From positions 1-64,000 of the forward strand of contig JAHHQW010000005.1 in the NCBI GenBank assembly GCA_020026195.1: a stretch of DNA of 64,000 nucleotides, in the 5' to 3' direction. Source of the stretch: Prevotella sp. GTDB lineage: Bacteria > Bacteroidota > Bacteroidia > Bacteroidales > Bacteroidaceae. Numbering within the stretch: position 1 is the stretch's first letter; each line of letters starts with the position of its first letter. A program made the translations under genes and the position numbers. The notes below the pieces were generated by a model. The model saw only the letters and a list, made by a program, of their open reading frames with translations, was not told the origin of the DNA and ran no database searches. This document shows, in pieces, positions 1-7,871 of the stretch.

Positions 1-58
1 TCGAACCCAAGACCCCAACATTAAAAGTGTTGTGCTCTACCAACTGAGCTAGCGGATC
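1..58 (-). tRNA. tRNA-Lys (anticodon TTT), 3' end cut by window edge
   Basis: Read on the minus strand, the sequence gives a seven-base acceptor half (GATCCGC), TA, a D arm (GCTC...GAGC), an anticodon stem CAACA/TGTTG around loop CTTTTAA with anticodon TTT, and then the variable and T-arm start ending in TTCGA. The 3' part of the T arm and the acceptor run off the window at position 1. Anticodon TTT reads lysine codons AAA and AAG. A strong promoter match sits just upstream at 89-120. Confidence 0.93.
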
Positions 59-88
59 TGATTATCCATTCTTTCCGTAAAGCGTTTG

Positions 89-120
89 CAAAGGTAAGAA
101 CTATTTTCGAACTGTGCAAA
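89..120 (-). promoter_or_regulatory. Promoter of tRNA-Lys
   Basis: Minus strand reads TTTG (117-120), a 20-nt spacer, then TACCTTTG (89-96). This matches the Bacteroidota -33/-7 consensus exactly. The -7 element lies about 30 nt before the tRNA 5' end, and no other gene start is close on this strand. Confidence 0.75.
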
Positions 121-130
121 ATAAAATCAA

Positions 131-1222
131 TTATTTTTCATCAATTGTCTCATTTTCTTCTTCTTTTGTCACATAACGTTTATAATATGTCATGAGAAGC
201 GTAGTAAGTGGAAGAGCTATAATGAGTCCGATGAAACCAAAAATGTATCCCCAAACAGAAAGCGCAAGAAGCAGAATTGCAGGATTCAGTCCCATGGCCT
301 TGCCCATTATTCGCGGTGTAATCACCATGTCGGCTATTATCTGAACTATTATGAATACTGCAACGGCTCCGGCCAGTATCAGCCAGAAGTTCTGTCCTGT
401 CTCCGTAGCCTTTACAAGCGAAAGGAACACAGTTGGTATAAGTGCCAGCGTATGAACATAAGGTATAAGGTCCATTATGCCTACCATTATGCCGAGGGCT
501 ATGCCCATCGGGAAGTCGATTATCACAAATCCTATGCACATTAATATTCCGACACTCAGTGCCACGAGCGACTGTCCGCGTACATAACTGTTAAGCTGTT
601 TCTCAACGTCGCACATTAGCGAATTCCAGAACGGGCGTGACTTTTTAGGGAATATCTTTATCCATTTCTCAGAAAGATTTTCGTAATCAAGAAGTATGAA
701 GAACATATACAGCAGCGTGATGAACGATGCCACGATACTTACTACGAAACTTGCTGCCTGTCCTAAGAAATTGAATATATGCGGAGCAAGCTTTCGCAGA
801 AACTCCTCGGAATGTTCCCTGTCAAAGAATTCTTTCAGTGCCGTTCCGTTCTGTCTGAACCATTCGTGCAGCCACGCAGGCATATCATCCGACGAAGTCG
901 AGTTATAAAGATAATCGGATATTATGGCCATTGCCCTTTCCGTCTCCTGTACCATCGGCGGAATGACAAGCATTACTACCGCCGTTATTACCAGAATGAT
1001 GAACAGCATAGTAATAAGAATTGAAAGAGCCCTGTTCTTGACGCGCATCTTATACTGCACGAACTTAACGATGGGATAAGACAAATAGGCTAAAAGCCAT
1101 GCCACAAAGAACGGAAGCAGAACACTTCCCAAATAGTCGAACACAAAGAATACTGCCAGCACCAAGACGAATGTCAGCAGCATACGTATAAATCTATCGA
1201 ATGTTATTTCTCTTTCGAACAT
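131..1222 (-). CDS. AI-2E/PerM family integral membrane transporter
   Basis: A 363-residue protein of the AI-2E transporter/PerM family (PF01594). It has several long hydrophobic segments, an N-terminal pair (residues ~10-75), a soluble amphipathic stretch (~95-165), and a C-terminal membrane block, which is the family layout. Members export small molecules or act in Na+/H+ exchange; the substrate here cannot be told from sequence. I start it at MFEREITF (1222) because AAGGA lies about 11 nt upstream, although the frame is open further. The start overlaps the 3' end of tk by 19 nt, so the two genes are probably co-transcribed. The tail is charged (EEENE) and likely cytoplasmic. Confidence 0.88.
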   Translation of the reverse strand: MFEREITFDRFIRMLLTFVLVLAVFFVFDYLGSVLLPFFVAWLLAYLSYPIVKFVQYKMRVKNRALSILITMLFIILVITAVVMLVIPPMVQETERAMAIISDYLYNSTSSDDMPAWLHEWFRQNGTALKEFFDREHSEEFLRKLAPHIFNFLGQAASFVVSIVASFITLLYMFFILLDYENLSEKWIKIFPKKSRPFWNSLMCDVEKQLNSYVRGQSLVALSVGILMCIGFVIIDFPMGIALGIMVGIMDLIPYVHTLALIPTVFLSLVKATETGQNFWLILAGAVAVFIIVQIIADMVITPRIMGKAMGLNPAILLLALSVWGYIFGFIGLIIALPLTTLLMTYYKRYVTKEEENETIDEK

Positions 1223-1806
1223 AATTCTTTTTCCTTCTGTAGGGCTTTCTTGTAACATTCCCGGCACAGAGGTTCGTAAACAGTCTGTTCGCCCAGCATA
1301 ACCTGATTGTCATTCTTTACCAGACGGTGACTGATGTATGCCAGCGCTCCGCACTTTACGCATATCGCATGTACCTTGGTAACATCGTCGGCAACGGCAC
1401 ACAGTCCGGGAATCGGACCGAAGGGAGTGCCCTTGAAGTCCATGTCAAGACCTGCCACGATTACTCTTATGCCGCGGTCGGCAAGCATACTGCACACCTC
1501 AACGATACCTTCGTCGAAGAACTGAGCCTCATCAATGCCGATGACATCTATATTATCTATATGTTCAAGTATCTGCTGCGAACTGCTTAGCGGAAGACTT
1601 CCTATCGAGTTATGGTCATGACTTACCACATCGTTCTCCGAATAACGTGTGTCTATCTTAGGTTTGAAGATTACAACACGCTGACGTGCAAACTTTGCAC
1701 GACGCAAACGTCGGATGAGTTCTTCTGTCTTGCCCGAGAACATCGAGCCACATATTACTTCAATTCTGCCTGGGCGTTTCGATTCGCCTGTTATATTATC
1801 TGTCAT
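1204..1806 (-). CDS. tk: Thymidine kinase (type II)
   Basis: Phosphorylates thymidine to dTMP in the pyrimidine salvage pathway, in the cytoplasm. The 200-residue protein has a P-loop GSMFSGKT (20-27), the DEAQFF motif (92-97) that includes the Walker B Asp, and a zinc site made by Cys149, Cys152, Cys181 and Cys184. These are the features of the tetrameric TK1-like family, and the length is normal. The start MTDNITGESK (1806) is chosen because a promoter ends 8 nt before it; the longer open frame would run through that promoter. It is divergent from rsmI and overlaps the downstream transporter gene. Confidence 0.96.
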   Translation of the reverse strand: MTDNITGESKRPGRIEVICGSMFSGKTEELIRRLRRAKFARQRVVIFKPKIDTRYSENDVVSHDHNSIGSLPLSSSQQILEHIDNIDVIGIDEAQFFDEGIVEVCSMLADRGIRVIVAGLDMDFKGTPFGPIPGLCAVADDVTKVHAICVKCGALAYISHRLVKNDNQVMLGEQTVYEPLCRECYKKALQKEKELCSKEK

Positions 1807-1813
1807 AATGGTG

Positions 1814-1846
1814 CAAAAATACGAAATAGGTTTTAATAATTGCAAA
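1814..1846 (-). promoter_or_regulatory. Promoter of tk
   Basis: Minus strand reads TTTG (1843-1846), a 21-nt spacer, then TATTTTTG (1814-1821), a full match to the Bacteroidota consensus. The -7 element is 7 nt from the tk start codon, so the transcript would have almost no 5' leader. Confidence 0.75.
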
Positions 1847-1861
1847 GAATTAGTTCTATTT

Positions 1862-1892
1862 TTTGCATATGTCATTTTATTAGTTATTTTTG
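1862..1892 (+). promoter_or_regulatory. Promoter of rsmI
   Basis: Plus strand reads TTTG (1862-1865), a 19-nt spacer, then TATTTTTG (1885-1892). The ATG of rsmI is at 1901, so the expected start point lies within a few bases of the initiation codon. The promoter is back to back with that of tk. Confidence 0.75.
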
Positions 1893-1900
1893 TAACCGAT

Positions 1901-2602
1901 ATGGGAACATTGTATTTAGTGCCCACACCTGTGGGAAACATGGAAGATATCACGCTTCGCGCACTGCGCATATTAAAGGAAGCTGACCTGATATTGGCAG
2001 AGGACACCCGCACGTCGGGCATTCTCCTTAAACATTATGACATCAAGAACAATATGATGTCGCACCACAAGTTTAACGAGCACGGAACAACCGCAGGTAT
2101 CGTGGAACGTCTAAAGGCCGGTGCCGTAATAGCACTTATAACAGATGCCGGTACTCCTGCCATCAGCGACCCCGGATTCTTTCTCGTACGCGAGGCTGTG
2201 AAAGAAGGCGTAACGGTACAGTGTCTGCCGGGTGCAACAGCTTTCGTCCCCGCTCTGGTGTCGTCAGGACTTCCTAATGATAAGTTCTGTTTCGAGGGTT
2301 TCCTTCCTCAAAAGAAAGGAAGAGCGACACGTCTCACAGAACTGGCAGAAGAAACACGCACCACTATATTCTATGAGTCGCCATATCGTCTGGTAAAGAC
2401 ACTGAAACAGTTTGCAGAATATTTCGGTGAAGACAGACATGTCAGCGTATGCCGTGAGATTTCAAAGATTCACGAGGAAAGCGTGCGCGGAACACTGGCA
2501 GAGGTCATAGCTCACTTTGAGGAGACAGAACCTAAAGGCGAGATAGTAATAGTATTGGAAGGGAAAACAATTAACAAACATAACAAAAAAGAAAATCTAT
2601 GA
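1901..2602 (+). CDS. rsmI: 16S rRNA (cytidine1402-2'-O)-methyltransferase
   Basis: Methylates the 2'-O of C1402 in 16S rRNA with SAM, fine-tuning the decoding centre. The 233-residue protein starts with the tetrapyrrole-methylase-fold motif LYLVPTPVGN and contains AEDTRTSG (33-40), DAGTPAISDPG (82-92) and PGATAFVPAL, all typical of RsmI. The length is shorter than the E. coli enzyme (about 286) because the C-terminal extension is missing, as in other Bacteroidales. The start at 1901 is set by the promoter and by the conserved N-terminus; an open frame from 1715 runs through the divergent tk gene and is not real. It ends in an ATGA overlap with the next gene. Confidence 0.95.
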   Translation: MGTLYLVPTPVGNMEDITLRALRILKEADLILAEDTRTSGILLKHYDIKNNMMSHHKFNEHGTTAGIVERLKAGAVIALITDAGTPAISDPGFFLVREAVKEGVTVQCLPGATAFVPALVSSGLPNDKFCFEGFLPQKKGRATRLTELAEETRTTIFYESPYRLVKTLKQFAEYFGEDRHVSVCREISKIHEESVRGTLAEVIAHFEETEPKGEIVIVLEGKTINKHNKKENL

Positions 2603-3444
2603 GAAAACTTTTATTTTTCGCAGCATGTTTAGTTCTTACACTGGCATCTTGCGGTGACGGCAAATCAAAGAAAGACAGTGAAGCTCTTGCAGACTCTTTG
2701 CAGCAGGCTCTTATCCAGAAAGATAGCGAAATCAATGACATGATGGCCATTTTCAATGACATCGAAGAAGGTTTCCGCGAGATTAACGAGGCTGAGAATC
2801 GCCTTGACATTGCAAGATCTAAAGATGGAGCTGGAAAGAAAGAGCAGATGAAGGACAACATCGTATTCATCAAGAAGACGATGATTGAGAACAAGGAACG
2901 CATCGAAAACCTCAGAAAGAGACTTAAGTCAAGCAACGTACAGAGCTCTGAAATGAAGAGAACTCTGGAGAACCTTACAAAGCAGCTCGACGAAAAGGAA
3001 CAGCAGTTACAGCAGCTGCGTGCTGAACTTGACGCTAAGGATATTCACATCTCTGAACTCGACGAGACAATCAACGAACTCAGTTCTAACGTAAACAAAC
3101 TGTCTGACGAGGGCGCAAAGAAATCTGAAACTATCAGCTCTCAGGACAAGCAGCTTAATACTGCATGGTATGTATTCGGTACAAAGAAGGAACTGAAAGA
3201 GCAGAAGATTCTTGAAAACGGAAAGGTTCTTCAGGCTAACTTCAACCGCGAATACTTTACAAAGATTGATATCAGAGTGCTCAAGGAAATCAACCTCCAC
3301 TCTAAGTCTGCTAAACTTCTTACAACTCATCCGGCAGACAGCTATACTCTGGAGAAGGACAGCAAGAAACAGTATGTTCTGCGCATCACAAATCCCGAGA
3401 ACTTCTGGAGCACAAGCAAGTATCTGGTTATTCAGGTTAAATAA
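2599..3444 (+). CDS. Coiled-coil lipoprotein, Cbp1-like
   Basis: A 281-residue predicted lipoprotein with a signal peptide and lipobox LASC (Cys18). Residues ~20-60 are acidic, and ~95-185 form a long heptad-rich coiled coil full of Glu, Gln, Lys and Leu; the last ~95 residues are predicted to be globular. The opening pattern (DSLQQ..., NDMMAIFNDIEEGFREINEAE) resembles the Bacteroides Cbp1 collagen-binding adhesin family. That family name is from memory and only moderately sure; adhesion itself is not shown here. The ATG overlaps the rsmI stop (ATGA), so the two are translationally coupled. A strong terminator follows at 3472. Confidence 0.75.
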   Translation: MRKLLFFAACLVLTLASCGDGKSKKDSEALADSLQQALIQKDSEINDMMAIFNDIEEGFREINEAENRLDIARSKDGAGKKEQMKDNIVFIKKTMIENKERIENLRKRLKSSNVQSSEMKRTLENLTKQLDEKEQQLQQLRAELDAKDIHISELDETINELSSNVNKLSDEGAKKSETISSQDKQLNTAWYVFGTKKELKEQKILENGKVLQANFNREYFTKIDIRVLKEINLHSKSAKLLTTHPADSYTLEKDSKKQYVLRITNPENFWSTSKYLVIQVK

Positions 3445-3471
3445 ATACGTACACTAACAAAATTTATATAC

Positions 3472-3505
3472 GAGACTGTCTGTTCTGCGGGCAGTCTCTT
3501 TTTTT
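3472..3505 (+). terminator. Rho-independent terminator of rsmI-lipoprotein operon
   Basis: Stem GAGACTG (3472-3478) pairs with CAGTCTC (3492-3498), followed by a run of T. Confidence 0.88.
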
Positions 3506-3956
3506 GTCGTTTATAATTAAAGGACACAGGAGGAACATTTTACGACATTTTAACACGCATTTTTTGATTATTCTGAAGCGCACAGAGTTTTTGTACGGAA
3601 TATGCGAAAATTTATATGGCGGTTTTTATGCGTTTTCAGGGTAATCATACCATGTTTATATGTTGTCGTCATTGCACTAACAAACTTTTGCAGTAACAAC
3701 AACTTGTTATCACAGGTATAAAAGTTTGCAAACGCACGTATAAAAGTCTGCAAACAACCCTTGTTCTGCCATAAAAATCAATGAAATCACACAAAAAACA
3801 GCATAAGAAACTGATTTTCTCCATAATACAGACATAGAAAGATGCAAGTGTTAAAATTTTAACGCTTCATTGCAAGATATTTCATCACTGCCTTAATTTA
3901 GCCTTTTACGACTTATCACTATTTTTATTTCTTAAATATGGCGAATAAGACAGCAT
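3506..3956. other. Gene-free AT-rich spacer with a direct repeat
   Basis: About 450 bp between two convergent terminators. It has no credible gene. It holds two 18-nt direct copies differing at one base (3716-3733 and 3738-3755), each containing TGCAAAC; the first includes the 10-bp palindrome GTTTGCAAAC (3724-3733). A short minus-strand frame at 3568-3753 has no recognisable features and is not called. Confidence 0.6.
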
Positions 3957-3998
3957 AAAAAAATCGGACTGTCCAGCCCAGAGGCTTGCAGTCCGATT
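3957..3998 (-). terminator. Rho-independent terminator of the starch operon
   Basis: Ten-base stem AATCGGACTG (3962-3971) pairs with CAGTCCGATT (3989-3998). On the minus strand the hairpin is followed by seven T (3957-3963), and it sits just after the susA-like stop. Confidence 0.88.
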
Positions 3999-4029
3999 GA
4001 TAATTAATAACGTGTATTTTAAATTTAGT

Positions 4030-5892
4030 TTATTGTAGCTCTAAGATAAGCGACTGGCGCGGAGTCATCTCGAAATCTTCTGCAAGAGAATATGTCTTAC
4101 CCGAAGTAACGTCCACAGCTTTGGCGCAGCAGCCGTAAAGTTCCTTATATCTCTTTACAGAGAACTTTGCAGGCTTTGTTGTTCCGTTGAGCACCGTCAT
4201 AACAGTCTTTCCGTTGTAACGGCGTGCAATAACGTATATTCCGTTGTAAGGGGTAAACTGTGTCATGGTTCCCTTTGTAATTACATCATTACCCTTACGC
4301 CAGTGCAGAACTTTGCTGAGCCAGCCGAACATTTCGTTCTGTTCTGCAGTTCTGCCCTCTTCTGTAAATGCGTTCTTTGCATCGCCCTTGAAACCTCCGG
4401 GGAAATCCTTACGTACATTTCCGTCGGTCTTGCTCTTGGTACCGTTCATCAAAACCTCTGTTCCGTAATAAAGCTGCGGTATGCGGCGTGTAGTGAGGAG
4501 CAGAGAGAGTGCCTGTCTGAGTGCAGGGACATCGTTGCCGTTGCCTAAGAATCTGTCGGTGTCGTGGTTCTCTATGAATGCCATGACGCTTGAGGGATTT
4601 ACATAGAGGTAATCGTATACAAAACTATTGTACAGGCGGTTGTATCCACCCCACCATCCGTCGGTTTCTTCGTTCTTCGCCATGTTCATCTTGTCGTAGA
4701 AACTGAAGTCCATCACGGTCTTAAGATAACTGTTAATATGATTCAGAGGAGAGTCTTTCTGCCATGAAGCGGTGTATGCAGGTTCTGTAACCCATGTCTC
4801 GCCTACTACGTTAAAGTTAGGATATTCTTCGTCAAGTTCTTTCATCCAGTCTGACATTGCCTTTGCATCGGCATAAGGATATGTGTCCATACGTATGCCG
4901 TCGATGCCTACAGTCTCAATCCACCACTTGCTGTTCTGAATGAGGTATCTCATTACGTGTGTATTCTTCTGATTGAGGTCGGGCATTGAAGGAACGAACC
5001 ATCCGTCTACAGTCTCACGCAAGTCTATCTTACTTGCATAAGGGTCCATCACAGGAGTAAGTTTGTAACTTGTCTGAAGATAATTGTTCTTATAGTCGGG
5101 TTCGTTAAACCAGTCCTTCGAAGGCATATCCTTCAGCCAGGGATGATATTCGCCACAGTGATTGAATATCATGTCCATTACTATCTTGATGCCCTTTGCA
5201 TGAGCCTCATCGGCAAGACGCTTATAGTCGGCATTAGTACCGAAACGTGGATCTACGTTGTAATAGTCTGTAGTTGCATATCCGTGGTAAGTGCTCTGCA
5301 TATTGCTGTCGTCGGGCGAATTGTTCTCCAGTACAGGTGTAAACCAGAGTGCTGTTACGCCGAGTTCTGTGAAGTAATCGAGATGCTGGCGTATTCCTTC
5401 AAGGTCGCCGCCATGACGCAGACTGGGTTCGTTACGGTTGCATGTATATTTGTTCATGCCCTTAATCTGGTTGTTGCTCTCGTCGCCATCGGCAAAGCGG
5501 TCGGGCATAAGCATATACAGAACGTCGGTTATGTCGAAACCTACACGTTCGCTTCCTGCCATCTCGCGTTCTCGAAGTTCGTAGCTCACCTTCTTTGTCT
5601 TTCTGCCATTGGCAAACTTAAGTGTCATCTTACCGGGCTTTGCATCCTTTATGTTAAGATACACCAGAAGATAGTTGTCACTTCCGGGACGTACTATGCT
5701 GTCCACCTTAACGCCTGCATAGTCTGTAGTTACATCTGCCGATGCTATTCCGTCGCCATAAACCATAAGCTGTAGCGAGGGATTCTTCATTCCCACAAAC
5801 CAGTTTGTAGGTTCTATCTTGTCCACATTTACCTGTGCACCGACTGTAGTCACCGCAAGCAGGAGGAACAATGAAGCTAAAATCTTTTTCAT
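4030..5892 (-). CDS. susA: Neopullulanase/alpha-amylase, SusA-like (GH13)
   Basis: Cleaves alpha-1,4 links of starch, pullulan or maltodextrins outside the cytoplasm, probably in the periplasm. The 620-residue length is close to Bacteroides SusA. It has a signal peptide ending TVGAQ (~20), a cyclomaltodextrinase N-terminal beta domain (~24-110), the GH13 barrel (~120-530) and a C-terminal beta domain. The catalytic triad is visible: nucleophile Asp336 (GIRMD), acid/base Glu365 (VVGE) and Asp444 (ENHD). It is the last gene of the malQ-susB-pulA-susA operon, 29 nt after pulA, and has its own terminator. Assignment to susA rests on domain order and length; exact substrate preference is not visible. 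Confidence 0.93.
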   Translation of the reverse strand: MKKILASLFLLLAVTTVGAQVNVDKIEPTNWFVGMKNPSLQLMVYGDGIASADVTTDYAGVKVDSIVRPGSDNYLLVYLNIKDAKPGKMTLKFANGRKTKKVSYELREREMAGSERVGFDITDVLYMLMPDRFADGDESNNQIKGMNKYTCNRNEPSLRHGGDLEGIRQHLDYFTELGVTALWFTPVLENNSPDDSNMQSTYHGYATTDYYNVDPRFGTNADYKRLADEAHAKGIKIVMDMIFNHCGEYHPWLKDMPSKDWFNEPDYKNNYLQTSYKLTPVMDPYASKIDLRETVDGWFVPSMPDLNQKNTHVMRYLIQNSKWWIETVGIDGIRMDTYPYADAKAMSDWMKELDEEYPNFNVVGETWVTEPAYTASWQKDSPLNHINSYLKTVMDFSFYDKMNMAKNEETDGWWGGYNRLYNSFVYDYLYVNPSSVMAFIENHDTDRFLGNGNDVPALRQALSLLLTTRRIPQLYYGTEVLMNGTKSKTDGNVRKDFPGGFKGDAKNAFTEEGRTAEQNEMFGWLSKVLHWRKGNDVITKGTMTQFTPYNGIYVIARRYNGKTVMTVLNGTTKPAKFSVKRYKELYGCCAKAVDVTSGKTYSLAEDFEMTPRQSLILELQ

Positions 5893-5921
5893 ATCGTTGG
5901 TTATCAGTTTTATGTTATAGT

Positions 5922-7826
5922 TTATTTTACAAGTATAAGTGCCGACTGCATTGCCACTTCGACACTGCCACCGCGAACTTTTCCGAGTCCCTTTTCAGAC
6001 ACTACTCCGTCACGGCATACAACAGTGTATCTTCCCTTAGGAACGCTTGCCGTTATCTTATATCTGTTGGCATTTAAGATTACTATGATCTCAGCACTCT
6101 TATCGCCGCCGGCATGATTCTTCAGTCTGTATGCCACCACGCCTTCGGGAACATCCATGAACTCTAAGTTGCGCTTTACTTCTTCGGCATCGTTCATGCG
6201 GAATGCGGGATGTGCCTTACGCAGAGCAATGAGTCCGCGATAGTAATCGAACACTTCGGGATAACGCTCAAGATTATTCCAGTCGAGACGATTGATGCTG
6301 TCGGGAGAACAATAGCTGTTGTGAACGCCCTTCTTGTCGCGCATCATCTCTTCGCCAGAAAGCATGAACGGAACACCCTGCGACGTAAACACTGCTGTCT
6401 GTGCAAGCAGATTAAGGCGAATCTTCTCTTTCTCTGATATGCCCTTAATACTTGCCTCAAGACGGTCGTTCATGCACATATCGTCGTGACAGCTTACGTA
6501 TGCTATCATCTGCGACGGTTCGTTGGTCCACGGTGCCTTGGCATAATTTACCTTAGAAAAGTCTATCTGAGGATGATTTATTCCGCCTGCTATGCCAAAC
6601 TTGATGCTCTCTTCCTGTCCGCCGACACCTGCAAGGAATCCTCCCTTTGTGTCATCGTTGAACGGACCGCGCAGTGCATCACGCATTTCGTCAGAGAACG
6701 CTGCGATGCGTGGCATCTGGTTGATATGTACTTTCATTGCAAGCTGTTCGTAAGGAATGGCACATTCGCCAGCTGCCCAGCCTTCGCCATAGATAAAGAT
6801 AGAAGGATCTACTGCATCGACGGCCTTACGTATCTTGTTCATTGTCTCAATGTCGTGAATGCCCATGAGGTCGAAACGGAATCCGTCGATATGATATTCG
6901 TTTATCCAGTATAATACGGATTCTATCATGTACTCGCGTACCATCTCTTTTTCAGAGGCAACCTCGTTACCGCACGCCGAAGCGTTGGCAGGAGTTCCGT
7001 CGGCATTATAACGATAGAAGTAACCCGGATATGCCTTGTGAAAGTTGCTCGCATCTGTATTGTGCGTGTGGTTATAAACTACATCGAGTATGACACGGAT
7101 GCCCGCCTTATGCAGTGCCTGTACCATCTGCTTGAATTCTTTTATTCTTACGACAGGATTGTACGGGTCTGTAGAGTAAGAGCCTTCGGGAACATTGTAG
7201 TTCTTAGGATCATATCCCCAGTTGTACTGACTGCGTTCAAGGTGTTCTTCGTCTATCGTAGCATAATCGAACGACGGCAGAATATGAACGGCATTTACCC
7301 CTAACTTCTTAAGATGCTCGATGGCACGCGGCTCTGTAAGTGCAAGGAACTTTCCCTTGTTCTGTATGCCCGATGATGCATCAATAGAAAAGTCTCTGTG
7401 GTGCATCTCGTATATGATGAGGTCGGTATAGTTCTTTATTGCCGGACGTACGTCGTTTTCCCATCCTTCGGGATTGGTCTTCGACATATCTATCACTGCA
7501 CCGCGGTTACCATTAACGCCTACTGCCTTGGCAAACACACCGGGATACTGACCGTATGAGGTATCGAAAGTGTAGAACTTTCCGTCTAAGTTTCCGTCTA
7601 CAGTGATTGTGTAACGGTCCTTACCCGAATGTGCCATCTGTAAGGTCTTATATGCCCATCCGCCGCTGCCGTTATCGAACAATCGCAGAATAACTGTCTC
7701 TGCACTGTCGGGGGCAAAGACGCTGAATGTCGTCTGCTCTGGAGAATATCTCACTTCTTCGAAATCCTGTGCCTGACTTATTGAACTCATGACAGTCATC
7801 ATCGCAAGAAATAATAATTTCTTCAT
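5922..7826 (-). CDS. pulA: Type I pullulanase (GH13_14), secreted
   Basis: Debranching enzyme that cuts alpha-1,6 links in pullulan, amylopectin or branched dextrins. The 634-residue protein has a signal peptide (~1-20, ending SQAQ), a CBM48-like domain (~25-115), and a GH13 barrel. The diagnostic pullulanase motif YNWGYDP is at 201-207. Catalytic residues read as Asp319 (GFRFD), Glu348 (YGE) and Asp448 (SCHD). A short C-terminal beta domain follows. It lies 45 nt downstream of susB and 29 nt upstream of susA. It complements the alpha-1,4 activity of its neighbours by removing branch points. Confidence 0.94.
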   Translation of the reverse strand: MKKLLFLAMMTVMSSISQAQDFEEVRYSPEQTTFSVFAPDSAETVILRLFDNGSGGWAYKTLQMAHSGKDRYTITVDGNLDGKFYTFDTSYGQYPGVFAKAVGVNGNRGAVIDMSKTNPEGWENDVRPAIKNYTDLIIYEMHHRDFSIDASSGIQNKGKFLALTEPRAIEHLKKLGVNAVHILPSFDYATIDEEHLERSQYNWGYDPKNYNVPEGSYSTDPYNPVVRIKEFKQMVQALHKAGIRVILDVVYNHTHNTDASNFHKAYPGYFYRYNADGTPANASACGNEVASEKEMVREYMIESVLYWINEYHIDGFRFDLMGIHDIETMNKIRKAVDAVDPSIFIYGEGWAAGECAIPYEQLAMKVHINQMPRIAAFSDEMRDALRGPFNDDTKGGFLAGVGGQEESIKFGIAGGINHPQIDFSKVNYAKAPWTNEPSQMIAYVSCHDDMCMNDRLEASIKGISEKEKIRLNLLAQTAVFTSQGVPFMLSGEEMMRDKKGVHNSYCSPDSINRLDWNNLERYPEVFDYYRGLIALRKAHPAFRMNDAEEVKRNLEFMDVPEGVVAYRLKNHAGGDKSAEIIVILNANRYKITASVPKGRYTVVCRDGVVSEKGLGKVRGGSVEVAMQSALILVK

Positions 7827-7871
7827 CTCTGTGTTAGTATGTTTTAATATGATTGTTGGTATATGATTATG

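Noticed and set aside
1715..1900. Longer rsmI frame starting upstream
   Set aside because: The extra 62 codons overlap tk and its promoter on the other strand; the conserved N-terminus starts at 1901.
3568..3753. Minus-strand reading frame of 61 codons in the spacer
   Set aside because: Runs across the 18-nt direct repeats, no domain or start signal.
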